64,000 nucleotides of DNA. Source: Flavobacterium saccharophilum. Its GTDB lineage: Bacteria; Bacteroidota; Bacteroidia; Flavobacteriales; Flavobacteriaceae. A program made the translations under genes and the position numbers. The notes under the pieces were generated by a model. That model saw only the letters and a list, made by a program, of their open reading frames with translations. It was not told the DNA's origin and searched no databases. Numbering within the stretch: the stretch's first letter is position 1; each line of letters starts with the position of its first letter. Shown here one piece after another: positions 8,928-18,010 of the stretch. The stretch lies in contig NZ_FRBY01000005.1 of NCBI RefSeq assembly GCF_900142735.1, positions 434,001 through 498,000 on the forward strand, given 5' to 3'.

Positions 8928-9844
8928 TTTTCTAAAATTGCGAGGCCAAATCCAGTTTTTCCATAATCATTCCCATTATACAATAAATATCTATCTCCAT
9001 TGTAATCCAGAATAAATGGATAACATACCATCTTAGAATCCCAACCCGTCTCTGAAACATCCAAATTTACAATTTCATCTTTTCTATTCCATTTTCTGCC
9101 ATCTTTGGATTCTGCATATCCAATTCTGTAATATTCACTTTTATCACCACCTCTGTAAGAATACCACATTTTATAACCATCTTTATCTTTAATTACTCTA
9201 GGAACAGAAATTGCGTACTCATTTTGATATCTAAAATCTATTGCAATTTCATTATTCCGTTCCCAATCAATACCGTCTTTAGATGTTGCGTATTTAATAT
9301 GATAGTAATGCCTAACTTCTTTATCAATAATTTTCCATTTTACACAGCTTAAGTACCACATTTTATAGATGTTATTATCAAACAGAACGCAATTTGAAGC
9401 AACAAAGTGCGGTTCTTTTTTTGATCGATCCAAGACCGGACCATCGAATTTTTTATCAAAACTAACCCCATTATCGGTACTGACAGCTAAACCAATAGAA
9501 TTACGAAAAGGAACTGTAACACCCAAGTTCCATCCAATATAATACATCCAAATTTCTTTTCCATTTGATATAATACAAGAAGGCATAATTCCACTATCAT
9601 CAAATGTACCCAATTCGCCCAAATTTATCTTAATAACTTTAGGACAACCTACTATTTTTTGTTTCGAAAAATCATAATCAACATAGTATGGGATTGATTG
9701 ATTTTTTTCATTTCTAGTACTAAAAAACAATCTTATAATATGCTCTGACGACCAAAATCCAGATGGTAAAGTGGAATATCTATATTTTTCTTCATAATCT
9801 TGCAAATTAAATATCAAACCTAATTTTTTCCAATTTTGAGTCAT
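8924..9844 (-). CDS. Five-bladed beta-propeller protein of glycosidase-like fold, function unknown
   Basis: 306 aa, no signal peptide, so cytoplasmic. Several blade-like repeats share the pattern IGxAxSxDGxxW: near 125 (IGLAVSTDNGVSF), near 195 (IKYATSKDGIDW), near 243 (IGYAESKDGRKW) and the C-terminal GFGLAIL. GTFDDSGIMPS near 85 and YNGNDYGKTGFG at the end also fit the fold of GH32/43/68/130 enzymes. A cytoplasmic glycosidase is unexpected in a biosynthetic cassette; it may act on an activated sugar or on a chain end. It is coupled to wecE by overlap and lies 1 nt after an acyltransferase gene. No reaction can be assigned. Confidence 0.7.
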   Translation of the reverse strand: MTQNWKKLGLIFNLQDYEEKYRYSTLPSGFWSSEHIIRLFFSTRNEKNQSIPYYVDYDFSKQKIVGCPKVIKINLGELGTFDDSGIMPSCIISNGKEIWMYYIGWNLGVTVPFRNSIGLAVSTDNGVSFDKKFDGPVLDRSKKEPHFVASNCVLFDNNIYKMWYLSCVKWKIIDKEVRHYYHIKYATSKDGIDWERNNEIAIDFRYQNEYAISVPRVIKDKDGYKMWYSYRGGDKSEYYRIGYAESKDGRKWNRKDEIVNLDVSETGWDSKMVCYPFILDYNGDRYLLYNGNDYGKTGFGLAILEK

Positions 9845-9845
9845 A

Positions 9846-10511
9846 TTAAAATTTTATTAAATTGCTTTTCTTATCAAGCTTCGTTGATCTTGCCGGCACA
9901 TATACTGAGGCTTCTTCTGTATTTTTTGTGATAATTGCTCCAGCACCTACAAGAGTTTCTTTGGCTACTATTACCTGATGTCCAACAGTTGCATTGACAC
10001 CAATAAAACAATTAGATTCAACAACACAGTGTCCTGAAATCACTACATGAGAACTAATAAAATTATGGCTTTCAATAACTGAATGATGTCCAATATGATT
10101 ACCACTCCAAAGAGTAACATTATCGCCAATTTTCACATAAGGCTGAATAGTATTATTTTCTAAAATAAAGGCATTTTCACCTGGAGAAAATTGAGAAAGG
10201 TAAGTACAATGTGAACTGATATAAGAAGCAATTTTATAATTCATTTCCTTAGCTTTCAAATATTTTGTCTCTCTAAGTTTGTTCATTTTTGCGTAACTTA
10301 AAGCTATGAAAATTTCAAACTCATTAGCAGAAAAATGTTTCTCGATTTCTTCGAATGGAACTAATGGTAAGTCCTCAAAAGAAGAATTTAAACAATAATC
10401 TCTATCGACAGTAAATCCGACTACCTCATATGATGAATCTATATCAAAATAATATTTTGCCAATTGAGCAATATCACCAGTTCCAAATATGACTACTTTT
10501 TTTGTTTTCAT
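9846..10511 (-). CDS. NeuD/PglD-like sugar O/N-acyltransferase (left-handed beta-helix)
   Basis: 221 aa. An N-terminal Rossmann-like sugar-nucleotide domain (VVIFGTGDIAQLAKYYF, residues 6-22) is followed by hexapeptide repeats from about 110 (IGDNVTLWSGNHIGHHSVI, ISSHVVISGHCVV, FIGVNATVGHQVIV). H142 or H143 is the likely general base. In PglD this fold N-acetylates a 4-amino sugar nucleotide. Directly beside wecE, the simplest role is acylation of the 4-amino group of dTDP-Fuc4N, replacing WecD, which is absent. Acyl donor and N or O position are inferred. Its start overlaps the methyltransferase stop by 4 nt. Confidence 0.82.
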   Translation of the reverse strand: MKTKKVVIFGTGDIAQLAKYYFDIDSSYEVVGFTVDRDYCLNSSFEDLPLVPFEEIEKHFSANEFEIFIALSYAKMNKLRETKYLKAKEMNYKIASYISSHCTYLSQFSPGENAFILENNTIQPYVKIGDNVTLWSGNHIGHHSVIESHNFISSHVVISGHCVVESNCFIGVNATVGHQVIVAKETLVGAGAIITKNTEEASVYVPARSTKLDKKSNLIKF

Positions 10512-11122
10512 TTTCTAACAATTATTGAAAATTCATATAGATTATAATCGTGCAGTAAAGCTACATTTTTTGAAAAATTCTTCTTGCAGTAATCAAACAA
10601 GAAAGAAGGATCTGCATAATATAAATATTCTTTCATGTATTCAGCATCAGAATATTTAGTCAAAACATTAAAAGAAAACCCTTTGATACTACTTTCATCT
10701 ATCTTTTGCAATGTTTCTAAAATATAAGTCAGCCAATCTTCATCTGTATTTTCAAGCTTTACATTAAATATACCACTAGCAATAATGTAATCTGTTTTTT
10801 TTACAGGAAGACTGGTTGTCCATTTAGCATTTTCCTGGTTAGGAAATTTATTTAGTGCGGCTACAATCATTTCTTCTGCCACATCAAATCCAATGTATTC
10901 GAATGAATCATATTTAGCATTAAAGTAATCCAACATAGAACCGAATCCACAACCAAAATCCAGAATCGAAAAATGCTCTTGCTTAGGAATCAAATTTGAT
11001 AATACCTCAAATCTTAATTGTTGAGTTTCCGCCGAATTCCAATCAACACCTTGAGGAACAGTACCGAATTCCTTAATTTTTGATGTATAATAATTACTTA
11101 CCTGATTAAGTATCTTGTTCAT
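10508..11122 (-). CDS. SAM-dependent class I methyltransferase
   Basis: 204 aa. Motif I is ILDFGCGFGSMLDYF near 73-87, followed by an acidic strand end YIGFDVAEEM (D at about 100) that would bind the SAM ribose. The first 50 residues, with YYTSKIKEFG and VDWNSAETQQLRF, match a small methyltransferase subfamily seen in glycan clusters. The target is not known: it could methylate the sugar, an acyl group on it, or the end of the chain. Stop and start codons overlap by 4 nt with both neighbours (ATGA), so it is tightly coupled to WbqC and the acyltransferase. Confidence 0.83.
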   Translation of the reverse strand: MNKILNQVSNYYTSKIKEFGTVPQGVDWNSAETQQLRFEVLSNLIPKQEHFSILDFGCGFGSMLDYFNAKYDSFEYIGFDVAEEMIVAALNKFPNQENAKWTTSLPVKKTDYIIASGIFNVKLENTDEDWLTYILETLQKIDESSIKGFSFNVLTKYSDAEYMKEYLYYADPSFLFDYCKKNFSKNVALLHDYNLYEFSIIVRK

Positions 11123-11814
11123 TTTTCAGCTATTTTTAAAAATTTAACAGCACTTTTTCCTTCGCAGAAAATCAAATCCAAAATAGACACATAATGCTCA
11201 AAAGGATCGTGTAATTGCTTATATTCAGGGTAATTTGAGTAATCGAAATAATGAACTTTTACGCCTGCTTCAGTAAAAACCTGCTCATTCATATATGCTT
11301 TTGCAGCTGGTCCCGAATAATAATCTGTTCCTTCTAAGTTTAAACAAATATCCAGCAAACGCTCTGAACGCTCTTCTTTTAGTTCAAATTCAGATGAAAA
11401 TCTAATATTTGATTTTATTTGTAATAACTCGCAAATTGCAACAATAAACCTATAATTGATCTCTGTAAGATAAATTGAATTACAGTTCAGATACAATTCT
11501 TCGAAAAGATCTTTATAATCAGCAAAATTTTGAGATTTACTATAATTATTCTTTATAATATTCCAGTGATTTTTATTCCAATCTTTATCCGAAATTTTAG
11601 CCTCATTAATCTTTTGAAAATATTTACCTTTTACTTCGACCGGAATAGTTAGCCATTTATTTCCATTAGGAGTTTTAATAATATTTCGGTTTCTCCAATC
11701 TCTTCGAGTAAATTGCATATCATCATAAATTACAAATTCATCTGCCAACGCTATTGCATCAAAATATCCCTTCCATGGAATATAGTTGGATTGAGTAATT
11801 ACGATTCTTTTCAT
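11119..11814 (-). CDS. WbqC-like family protein
   Basis: 231 aa with the diagnostic N-terminus of the WbqC family: ITQSNYIPWKGYFD at 5-18, DEFVIYDDMQFTRRDWRNRN at 25-44, then WLTIPV near 56. The C-terminal half has YYSGPAAKAY, also typical. The family recurs in O-antigen and capsule clusters but its reaction is not established in general. Here it sits 6 nt downstream of wzt and overlaps the methyltransferase, which suggests work on the same dTDP-Fuc4N-derived residue or chain end. Family call firm, function open. Confidence 0.88.
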   Translation of the reverse strand: MKRIVITQSNYIPWKGYFDAIALADEFVIYDDMQFTRRDWRNRNIIKTPNGNKWLTIPVEVKGKYFQKINEAKISDKDWNKNHWNIIKNNYSKSQNFADYKDLFEELYLNCNSIYLTEINYRFIVAICELLQIKSNIRFSSEFELKEERSERLLDICLNLEGTDYYSGPAAKAYMNEQVFTEAGVKVHYFDYSNYPEYKQLHDPFEHYVSILDLIFCEGKSAVKFLKIAEK

Positions 11815-11820
11815 TTCAAA

Positions 11821-13092
11821 TTATTGCTTGAGAGTCCAAGGTAAAGAAGGTCTGATCATCCCATTAACTTTTCCTAAATAACCTGATTCTCTTTTTACAT
11901 CTTTAACCTCAAAAGTCAATAATTCTAAATTACTGTATAACTGACTCATTCCATTAGTATGGAAATAAATATGTATTTGATACACATCATCATTCAAAAA
12001 ATTGGCTGGGATTTCACAACTTACTTCAGTAGTCATTCCAATACAACAATTAAATTTTCCACCACTACCAAAAACAACATCCCCTTTTATAGTTCGCAAA
12101 TCATAACCAATAGATATTTTTTCTTCTCTGGTTTGATTCACCATCTTCAACCTAAAATTAATAGTAGAAGTCACATCAATAATTTCATCTGGATCTAAAG
12201 CTGAAGTGTTTTCAATTGCCGCATACAAGATTTTAACATTTTCATTTCCAATTGCTTCCTCACTATTTTCAAAGCTAATTTTACGTTGAGAAAAAGAGCT
12301 GCTTTGCAAATACTCTGATATTATCTTTGTAGGGCTACCGTCTCCCAAAATACTTCCGTTATTCATACTAATTACTCTAGTACATAATGTTTCTACTGCG
12401 GCCATATTATGGCTAACAAATAAAACCGTTCTTCCTTCGCCTCTCGAAATATCCTGCATTTTACCAATTGCCTTCTTTTGAAATTCAGCATCACCCACTG
12501 CTAAAACCTCATCAATAACTAAAATTTCAGGTTCTAGAAAAGCCGCAACAGCAAATGCCAAACGTACAGTCATTCCACTACTGTATCTTTTTACGGGAGT
12601 ATCTATATATCGCTCACATCCTGAAAAATCAATAATTTCATCAATTTTAGAGGCAATCTCTTTTTTTGTCATTCCTAGAATTGCACCGTTTAAAAAGATG
12701 TTCTCACGACCCGTCATTTCACCATGAAAACCAGTTCCTACTTCTAGAAGTGATGCAATGCGTCCTCGAGACTTGATGCTTCCGGTCGTTGGCGCCGTTA
12801 CTTTTGAAAGTATTTTTAAAAGTGTCGATTTTCCTGCACCGTTTTTACCAATAATTCCCAGAACTTCTCCGCGTTCAACTTCAAAATTAATATCCTGTAA
12901 AGCCCAAACATATTCAGAAGTAGCTTTTGTAGAGCGGTCATTGGTATCTCCTATTTTTAAATAGGGATTTTCTTTACCACGTATTTCATGCCACCATCTG
13001 TTTAAATCATGGCTTAATGTACCTGTACCAACTTGTCCTAAACGGTATTGTTTAGAAATATTTTCGGCTTTTAAAATAATATCTTTTTTCAA
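11821..13092 (-). CDS. wzt: Polysaccharide ABC transporter ATP-binding protein, Wzt with C-terminal glycan-binding domain
   Basis: 423 aa. Walker A is GKNGAGKST at 82-90, the ABC signature YSSGM at 170-174, Walker B ILVIDE at 190-195, and the switch histidine H228. Residues from about 270 to 423 form an extra beta-rich domain like the Wzt C-terminal carbohydrate-binding module, which in E. coli O8/O9a recognises a modified non-reducing end and licenses export. Its presence suggests this glycan also has a terminal cap. It follows the permease gene by 41 nt and precedes wbqC by 6 nt, so exporter and modification genes form one unit. Confidence 0.93.
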   Translation of the reverse strand: MKKDIILKAENISKQYRLGQVGTGTLSHDLNRWWHEIRGKENPYLKIGDTNDRSTKATSEYVWALQDINFEVERGEVLGIIGKNGAGKSTLLKILSKVTAPTTGSIKSRGRIASLLEVGTGFHGEMTGRENIFLNGAILGMTKKEIASKIDEIIDFSGCERYIDTPVKRYSSGMTVRLAFAVAAFLEPEILVIDEVLAVGDAEFQKKAIGKMQDISRGEGRTVLFVSHNMAAVETLCTRVISMNNGSILGDGSPTKIISEYLQSSSFSQRKISFENSEEAIGNENVKILYAAIENTSALDPDEIIDVTSTINFRLKMVNQTREEKISIGYDLRTIKGDVVFGSGGKFNCCIGMTTEVSCEIPANFLNDDVYQIHIYFHTNGMSQLYSNLELLTFEVKDVKRESGYLGKVNGMIRPSLPWTLKQ

Positions 13093-13133
13093 TTTTGAAT
13101 TGCAGGTTGTAAATTATGTAAATAAATTGGAGT

Positions 13134-14000
13134 CTAAACAGTATCTATAAAGCTTTTTTCTGTTTTATTAAAAACCAAAAGGCCAACAAAAAAAACGGTT
13201 ATTGTAACAGCCAGCGTATAAGTTAATCCTAAAAGTGAAATCTGGCCCACATTCAGGAGCATGTATCTTGCACTTTCAATAATGTAAGCCAATGGGTTAT
13301 ATTCAACAAGCCAGCCATAACCTGGCAATTTAGCTTTAATCAATTCCATCGGATACATGACTGCGGAAAGGTACATTAATAATTGTACTCCGAATCCAAC
13401 CAAATAACTAAAATCACGATATTTGGTTACCATAGATGAAATAAGCATTCCTAATCCCAAACCTAGAATCCCCATCATAATTATTAATAAGGGAAACAAT
13501 AAAACCAAACTATTTAAACCTAAGTCAGCTCCCTGAAAATTATAAAAAAGATAAAAGGCTACAAAAATTAAAAATTGAATTCCGAATTTTATCAAATTTG
13601 AAATTACAACTGAAAGTGGTGTAATTATTCTAGGAAAATAAACTTTCCCAAAAATACCCGCATTACTTGCAAATGTATTAGATGTACCATTTAAACAAGA
13701 TGTAAAATAATTCCATACCGTTATACCCGCAAGGTTAAATAAAAACGGAGGAACTGATCCCGTATTAATTCCGGCAACATTATTGAAAATGATTGTAAAA
13801 GTTATCGCAGTAAATAAAGGCTGAATTAAGTACCAAAGCGGTCCTAAAACGGTTTGTTTGTAAACGGTAATTACATCCCGTTTTACAAAAAGGAATAACA
13901 AATCTCTATACTGCCAAACCTCTTTCAGATTTAAGGAGAAGAATTTATTTTTTGGCTTTATTTCGAAAAGCCATTCACTGGTATTATCGGTATTATTCAT
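13134..14000 (-). CDS. wzm: Polysaccharide ABC transporter permease, Wzm
   Basis: 288 aa, ABC-2 type. A cytoplasmic N-terminus (about 35 residues) includes LFVKRDVITVYKQTVLGPLWYLIQPL, the conserved pre-membrane helix of Wzm/TagG permeases, followed by about six hydrophobic segments. With Wzt it exports undecaprenyl-linked polysaccharide across the inner membrane as a finished chain. It is the first gene after a terminator (14108-14135) and a probable promoter (14014-14044), so it likely opens the ABC-dependent unit. Confidence 0.93.
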   Translation of the reverse strand: MNNTDNTSEWLFEIKPKNKFFSLNLKEVWQYRDLLFLFVKRDVITVYKQTVLGPLWYLIQPLFTAITFTIIFNNVAGINTGSVPPFLFNLAGITVWNYFTSCLNGTSNTFASNAGIFGKVYFPRIITPLSVVISNLIKFGIQFLIFVAFYLFYNFQGADLGLNSLVLLFPLLIIMMGILGLGLGMLISSMVTKYRDFSYLVGFGVQLLMYLSAVMYPMELIKAKLPGYGWLVEYNPLAYIIESARYMLLNVGQISLLGLTYTLAVTITVFFVGLLVFNKTEKSFIDTV

Positions 14001-14013
14001 TTTATGCTGCTCA

Positions 14014-14044
14014 CAAATTAAGTTGTAAGTTTTGCTAATTCCAA
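14014..14044 (-). promoter_or_regulatory. Probable promoter of the wzm-wzt unit
   Basis: On the minus strand there is TTG (14044-14042), a 20-nt spacer and TTAATTTG (14021-14014). The Bacteroidetes consensus is TTG-N19/20-TAnnTTTG, so the -33 element and spacing fit and the -7 element has one mismatch in its second base. Predicted start of transcription is a few nt before the wzm ATG at 14000, giving a very short leader. The terminator just upstream supports an independent unit. Confidence 0.5.
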
Positions 14045-14107
14045 TATAGAATCAGATTCACCTAAATTAACAGGATTTTTAGTCGCTTAAAAAATCCTAA
14101 AAAAGCG

Positions 14108-14135
14108 AAAAGGCGTTTTAAAAAAAACACCTTTT
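14108..14135 (-). terminator. Rho-independent terminator after the PglF/WbpM-type dehydratase gene
   Basis: Transcribed on the minus strand, a 12-bp stem (with one G-U pair) closes a loop of four U and is followed by a short spacer and a run of six U. It lies 29 nt past the stop codon at 14164 and ends the Wzx/Wzy unit before the ABC-exporter unit begins. Confidence 0.7.
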
Positions 14136-14163
14136 ACTTCTTATTTACATTATATATAATCCT

Positions 14164-16131
14164 TTATTTATCTAAAACTTCGAAAGCGGAGTTCATACTT
14201 TTAAATTCAGGAACTATTTTTTTCATTTTAGTAACAATATCGTCATTGTCATAGAAATCAGCAATGCCAATTAACTCATCAATCTCCGTATGAAGATTTT
14301 CATATTCATCCTGAATTTCCTGGGCAATCATAATTTTATTATGATAAGTTGGCAACGTTTTAGAAGTATCATTTAATAATTCTTCGTATAATTTTTCTCC
14401 AGGTCTTAGGCCTACAATTTTGATCTTGATCTCTTTCTCTGGAATAAATCCTGCCAATTTGATCATTTTTTTAGCCAAATCGATAATTCGTACCGGTTTA
14501 CCCATATCAAAGATATAAATTTCCCCTCCGTTACCCATCGCCCCAGCTTCTAACACCAGCTGGCAAGCTTCAGGAATAGTCATAAAATAACGAATGATAT
14601 CCTGATGGGTTATCGTAACAGGACCACCTTCGGCTATCTGCTTGGTAAACAACGGAACTACAGATCCGTTTGAACCTAATACATTTCCGAAACGGGTTGT
14701 AATAAATTTTGTTGAACCTCCGTTATTTTCACGCTGATTTTTCAGGAAAAGTGACTGAACATACTTTTCGGCAATACGTTTACTGGCTCCCATAACATTA
14801 CTAGGGTTTACAGCCTTATCTGTCGAAACCATTACAAATTTCTTGACATGGTATTTACAGGATAAGTCAGCCAAATTCTTAGTCCCTTTTATATTTGTCA
14901 GAATCGCCTGTGAAGGATTTTCTTCCATTAGCGGAACATGTTTGTAAGCAGCCGCATGAAAAACAACATGCGGGTTATAAGTTTTAAAGACTTTTTCTAA
15001 TGCCTTTTTACTACGAACATCAGCAACTACCGCAACTATCTTCGTTTCAGAATCCATTGCGTAGGTTTCTAAACATAAATTATGTAGTGGAGTTTCGGCA
15101 TGATCCAAAATAATGACAACTTTAGGGTTAAATCCAAGAACTTGTCTTACTATTTCGCTTCCGATAGATCCAGCGGCTCCGGTAATCAAAATTGTTTTAT
15201 CCTTTAATTGTTTCGAAATGGACTTACTATCTAAAACTATAGGTTTTCTTTCTAGTAAATCTTCAATTTGGATGTTCTTAACTTTCTGAGAGATTTCTTT
15301 TTGATTTTCCCAATCTGAAATCAAGGGCACTGTATAAACTCTGTAATTAAATTCTAAACATTGATCAACTATAATTAATTGTTCTTCTTTTGATAAACTT
15401 TTATCAGCAATAATCACACCTTCTGCAGCAACAGAGCGCATTAAGGCAGGTAGTTTTTTTCTTAAAATCAAAATAGGCAAATCCAGCATTCGCTTAGACG
15501 CATTTTGATTGTTTTTATCTACAAAACCAACAATTTTAAATCGGGACGGAGTTTCGAATTTCAATGCATTTGCAACAGAAATGGCATTAGCATCTGTTCC
15601 ATAAATCACAGTTCTTATTAATTTGGTGCTTGTTTTTTCTGAAAAATACAATTCAAAAGTTTGTTTCACAATCACACGGTATAAAAACAAACCGCAAAAT
15701 GATAAAACCAAATTGATAAAAAGAGCAGTATTTAAAAAAGCTTTATGCCCTGTATATAATTCAAAAACAAGATTGAAAAACAAGAAAAACACCAACACCG
15801 ACATTTGGGAAAACAACAATTTTATGGCGTCTATATAAGAAGAGTGTCTAATGATTCCCGAATACGTTCTGAACAACCAAAAGAAAAATATGTTTACCAT
15901 CAACAAACTACCTACAAAATAGAAATCATGCGAAGTAATAATATATCCTAATGCTGTGCCTTCAAAAAGCATGTAGGTAAATGTAAAAGAAAATGCCAAA
16001 ACCATTATGTCAATAGCAACAATAATCCACCTAGGCAAATAACTGAGATTATTAATATGTGCCCGTAGATTCCTTGGAGAAAATGAATTATGCAACAAAT
16101 CGGCTACTTTGGTCTGTTTATCTGTATTCAA
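14164..16131 (-). CDS. Membrane NDP-sugar 4,6-dehydratase (WbpM/PglF/FlaA1 family)
   Basis: 655 aa, like WbpM. Four N-terminal membrane segments (about 33-55, 68-88, 108-127, 135-152) are followed by a first Rossmann domain and a second catalytic SDR domain. In the latter, TGAAGSIGSE at 317-326 binds NAD(P), VSTDKA at 435-440 supplies the serine/threonine and aspartate, and M447-x3-K451 replaces the usual Y-x3-K, the hallmark of UDP-GlcNAc 4,6-dehydratases. It would make UDP-2-acetamido-4-keto-2,6-dideoxyglucose, the substrate of the aminotransferase at 18593. It is the last gene before the terminator at 14108. Confidence 0.9.
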   Translation of the reverse strand: MNTDKQTKVADLLHNSFSPRNLRAHINNLSYLPRWIIVAIDIMVLAFSFTFTYMLFEGTALGYIITSHDFYFVGSLLMVNIFFFWLFRTYSGIIRHSSYIDAIKLLFSQMSVLVFFLFFNLVFELYTGHKAFLNTALFINLVLSFCGLFLYRVIVKQTFELYFSEKTSTKLIRTVIYGTDANAISVANALKFETPSRFKIVGFVDKNNQNASKRMLDLPILILRKKLPALMRSVAAEGVIIADKSLSKEEQLIIVDQCLEFNYRVYTVPLISDWENQKEISQKVKNIQIEDLLERKPIVLDSKSISKQLKDKTILITGAAGSIGSEIVRQVLGFNPKVVIILDHAETPLHNLCLETYAMDSETKIVAVVADVRSKKALEKVFKTYNPHVVFHAAAYKHVPLMEENPSQAILTNIKGTKNLADLSCKYHVKKFVMVSTDKAVNPSNVMGASKRIAEKYVQSLFLKNQRENNGGSTKFITTRFGNVLGSNGSVVPLFTKQIAEGGPVTITHQDIIRYFMTIPEACQLVLEAGAMGNGGEIYIFDMGKPVRIIDLAKKMIKLAGFIPEKEIKIKIVGLRPGEKLYEELLNDTSKTLPTYHNKIMIAQEIQDEYENLHTEIDELIGIADFYDNDDIVTKMKKIVPEFKSMNSAFEVLDK

Positions 16132-16215
16132 TTTTTATGATTTTGATTCTGCAAAATTTGTATGTCTTACAAAAATACAAATTAAAGGTATTAAAAAATT
16201 ATTTCTGTTGGTAAT

Positions 16216-17100
16216 TTAGACTTTAACACCTTTTCTTTTTTGTTTTAAAAATTCAATCAAGTAAGAACCATATCCAGACTTAACCAAAGGTAATGCAAGG
16301 TTTTCTAATTGATCATCTGATATAAATCCTTGTCTCCAGGCAATTTCTTCGATACATCCCACTTTCAATCCTTGTCTTTCTTCCAAAACCTGTACAAATT
16401 GGCCCGCCTGCATAAGGCTATTGAAAGTTCCTGTATCTAACCAAGCCGTTCCTCTGCTTAAAATACCAACTTTTAGAGCTCCTTTTTCCAAATAAACTTT
16501 ATTAACATCCGTAATTTCGTATTCACCACGAGCACTAGGCTTTATATTTTTTGCAATTTCTACAACTGAATTATCATAAAAATATAGCCCTGGTACTGCA
16601 TAATTAGACTTTGGTTCTTTTGGTTTTTCTTCAATAGAAATAGCTTTTAGATTTTCATCAAATTCCACAACACCATATCTCTCAGGATCAGAGACATGAT
16701 AAGCAAAAACCACTCCTCCTTCCGGTTTAGTATTTGACTTTAAAAGTTCTTGCATATTAGAACCAAAAAAAATATTATCTCCCAAAATTAAAGCAACATC
16801 ATCATTTCCAATGAACTCGTCTCCAATAACAAAAGCCTGTGCCAACCCATTTGGAATAGCCTGTTCTGCATAACTAAATTTGCATCCTAAACTAGAACCA
16901 TCACCCAATAATTTTTTAAAATTTGGTAAATCATGAGGAGTAGAAATAATCAATATTTCATTAATTCCCGACATCATCAAAGTTGATAACGGATAATAAA
17001 TCATTGGCTTATCATAGACGGGCATCATTTGTTTACTCATCGCAAGTGTTAATGGATGCAAACGTGTTCCAGAACCTCCTGCTAAAATAATTCCTTTCAT
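16216..17100 (-). CDS. rfbA: Glucose-1-phosphate thymidylyltransferase
   Basis: 294 aa, the normal RmlA length. LAGGSGTRLHPLT at 6-18 is the nucleotide-binding loop, KQMMPVYDKPMIYYPLSTLM at 23-42 is the thymidylyltransferase signature, and LGDNIFFGS follows near 106. It makes dTDP-glucose from dTTP and glucose-1-phosphate, the first step to dTDP-rhamnose and, through RfbB and WecE, to dTDP-Fuc4N. It is 61 nt after rfbD. rfbB is separate, at 35221, so the rml set is split. Confidence 0.97.
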   Translation of the reverse strand: MKGIILAGGSGTRLHPLTLAMSKQMMPVYDKPMIYYPLSTLMMSGINEILIISTPHDLPNFKKLLGDGSSLGCKFSYAEQAIPNGLAQAFVIGDEFIGNDDVALILGDNIFFGSNMQELLKSNTKPEGGVVFAYHVSDPERYGVVEFDENLKAISIEEKPKEPKSNYAVPGLYFYDNSVVEIAKNIKPSARGEYEITDVNKVYLEKGALKVGILSRGTAWLDTGTFNSLMQAGQFVQVLEERQGLKVGCIEEIAWRQGFISDDQLENLALPLVKSGYGSYLIEFLKQKRKGVKV

Positions 17101-17161
17101 ATTTTTCGATTTTAGATTTTAGATTCCACCCGTTTCAAATGAAATCTAAAATTTTTAACTT

Positions 17162-18010
17162 CTATTTTACAAACATTTTTTTTAAACTTTCTTTATAATT
17201 CGGAACATCTAAATTATAAATCGTTTTAATTTTTTTCTTATCCAATAATGAAAACTCCGGGCGTTTTGCAGGAGTTGGATAAGATGCCGATGGAATTCCT
17301 CCAACCTTACAAGTGTATCCTCCAAATTCTTTTATAGCCTTAGCAAATTCATACCAGCTTATTTCACCTTCGTTTGAATAATTGTAAATTCCGGGAATCC
17401 AATTTGGAGATTCTAAAATAATCATCATTACCTTAGCTAGATCTGCTGCATAAGTTGGCGAACCGATCTGATCATTAACTACATTTATTTCATCTCTTTC
17501 CTGCATTAACCGCTGCATGGTCTTAACAAAATTATTTCCGAATTTGCTATATACCCAAGAAGTTCTTATAATGATTGAATCTGAGTCCTCTTTTAAGCAA
17601 GCAATTTCGCCAACTCTTTTACTCTCTCCATAAACATTTATTGGATTTGTTATAGCTTCCTCACTTAAAGAAACAGAAGAAGATCCATCAAAAACATAAT
17701 CTGTAGAAATATGAATTAATTTTGCTTTTTTTTGGGCTGCAAATTTTGCAATTAATTCAACAGCTGAATGATTAATTGCAAAAGCCAATTCTTTTTCCGT
17801 TTCAGCTTTATCTACTGCTGTGTAAGCACCACAATTAAAAATCACGTCCGGATTAATAGCACCTAATTGAACCCGAAGTAATATTAAATCATCTAAAGTA
17901 ATTTGAGTTCTATCTGCAAAAATCCATTCATAATTTGGATAGTTTGTTGCAATAACTGCTAATTCTGAACCTAATTGGCCATTCGCACCTGTAACAAGAA
18001 TTTTTTTCAC
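17162..18010 (-). CDS. rfbD: dTDP-4-dehydrorhamnose reductase
   Basis: 282 aa. GANGQLGSEL at 8-17 binds NADPH, STDYVFDG near 106 and NVYGESKRVGE near 129-139 carry the SDR threonine, tyrosine and lysine of RmlD. It reduces dTDP-4-keto-L-rhamnose to dTDP-L-rhamnose. Its ATG shares one base with the stop codon of rfbC, so the two are translationally coupled. Confidence 0.97.
   Translation of the reverse strand: MKKILVTGANGQLGSELAVIATNYPNYEWIFADRTQITLDDLILLRVQLGAINPDVIFNCGAYTAVDKAETEKELAFAINHSAVELIAKFAAQKKAKLIHISTDYVFDGSSSVSLSEEAITNPINVYGESKRVGEIACLKEDSDSIIIRTSWVYSKFGNNFVKTMQRLMQERDEINVVNDQIGSPTYAADLAKVMMIILESPNWIPGIYNYSNEGEISWYEFAKAIKEFGGYTCKVGGIPSASYPTPAKRPEFSLLDKKKIKTIYNLDVPNYKESLKKMFVK

Noticed and set aside
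16170..16177. TATTTTTG in the gap between the WbpM-type gene and rfbA
   Set aside because: Fits the -7 consensus but no -33 element; an internal promoter here cannot be supported.
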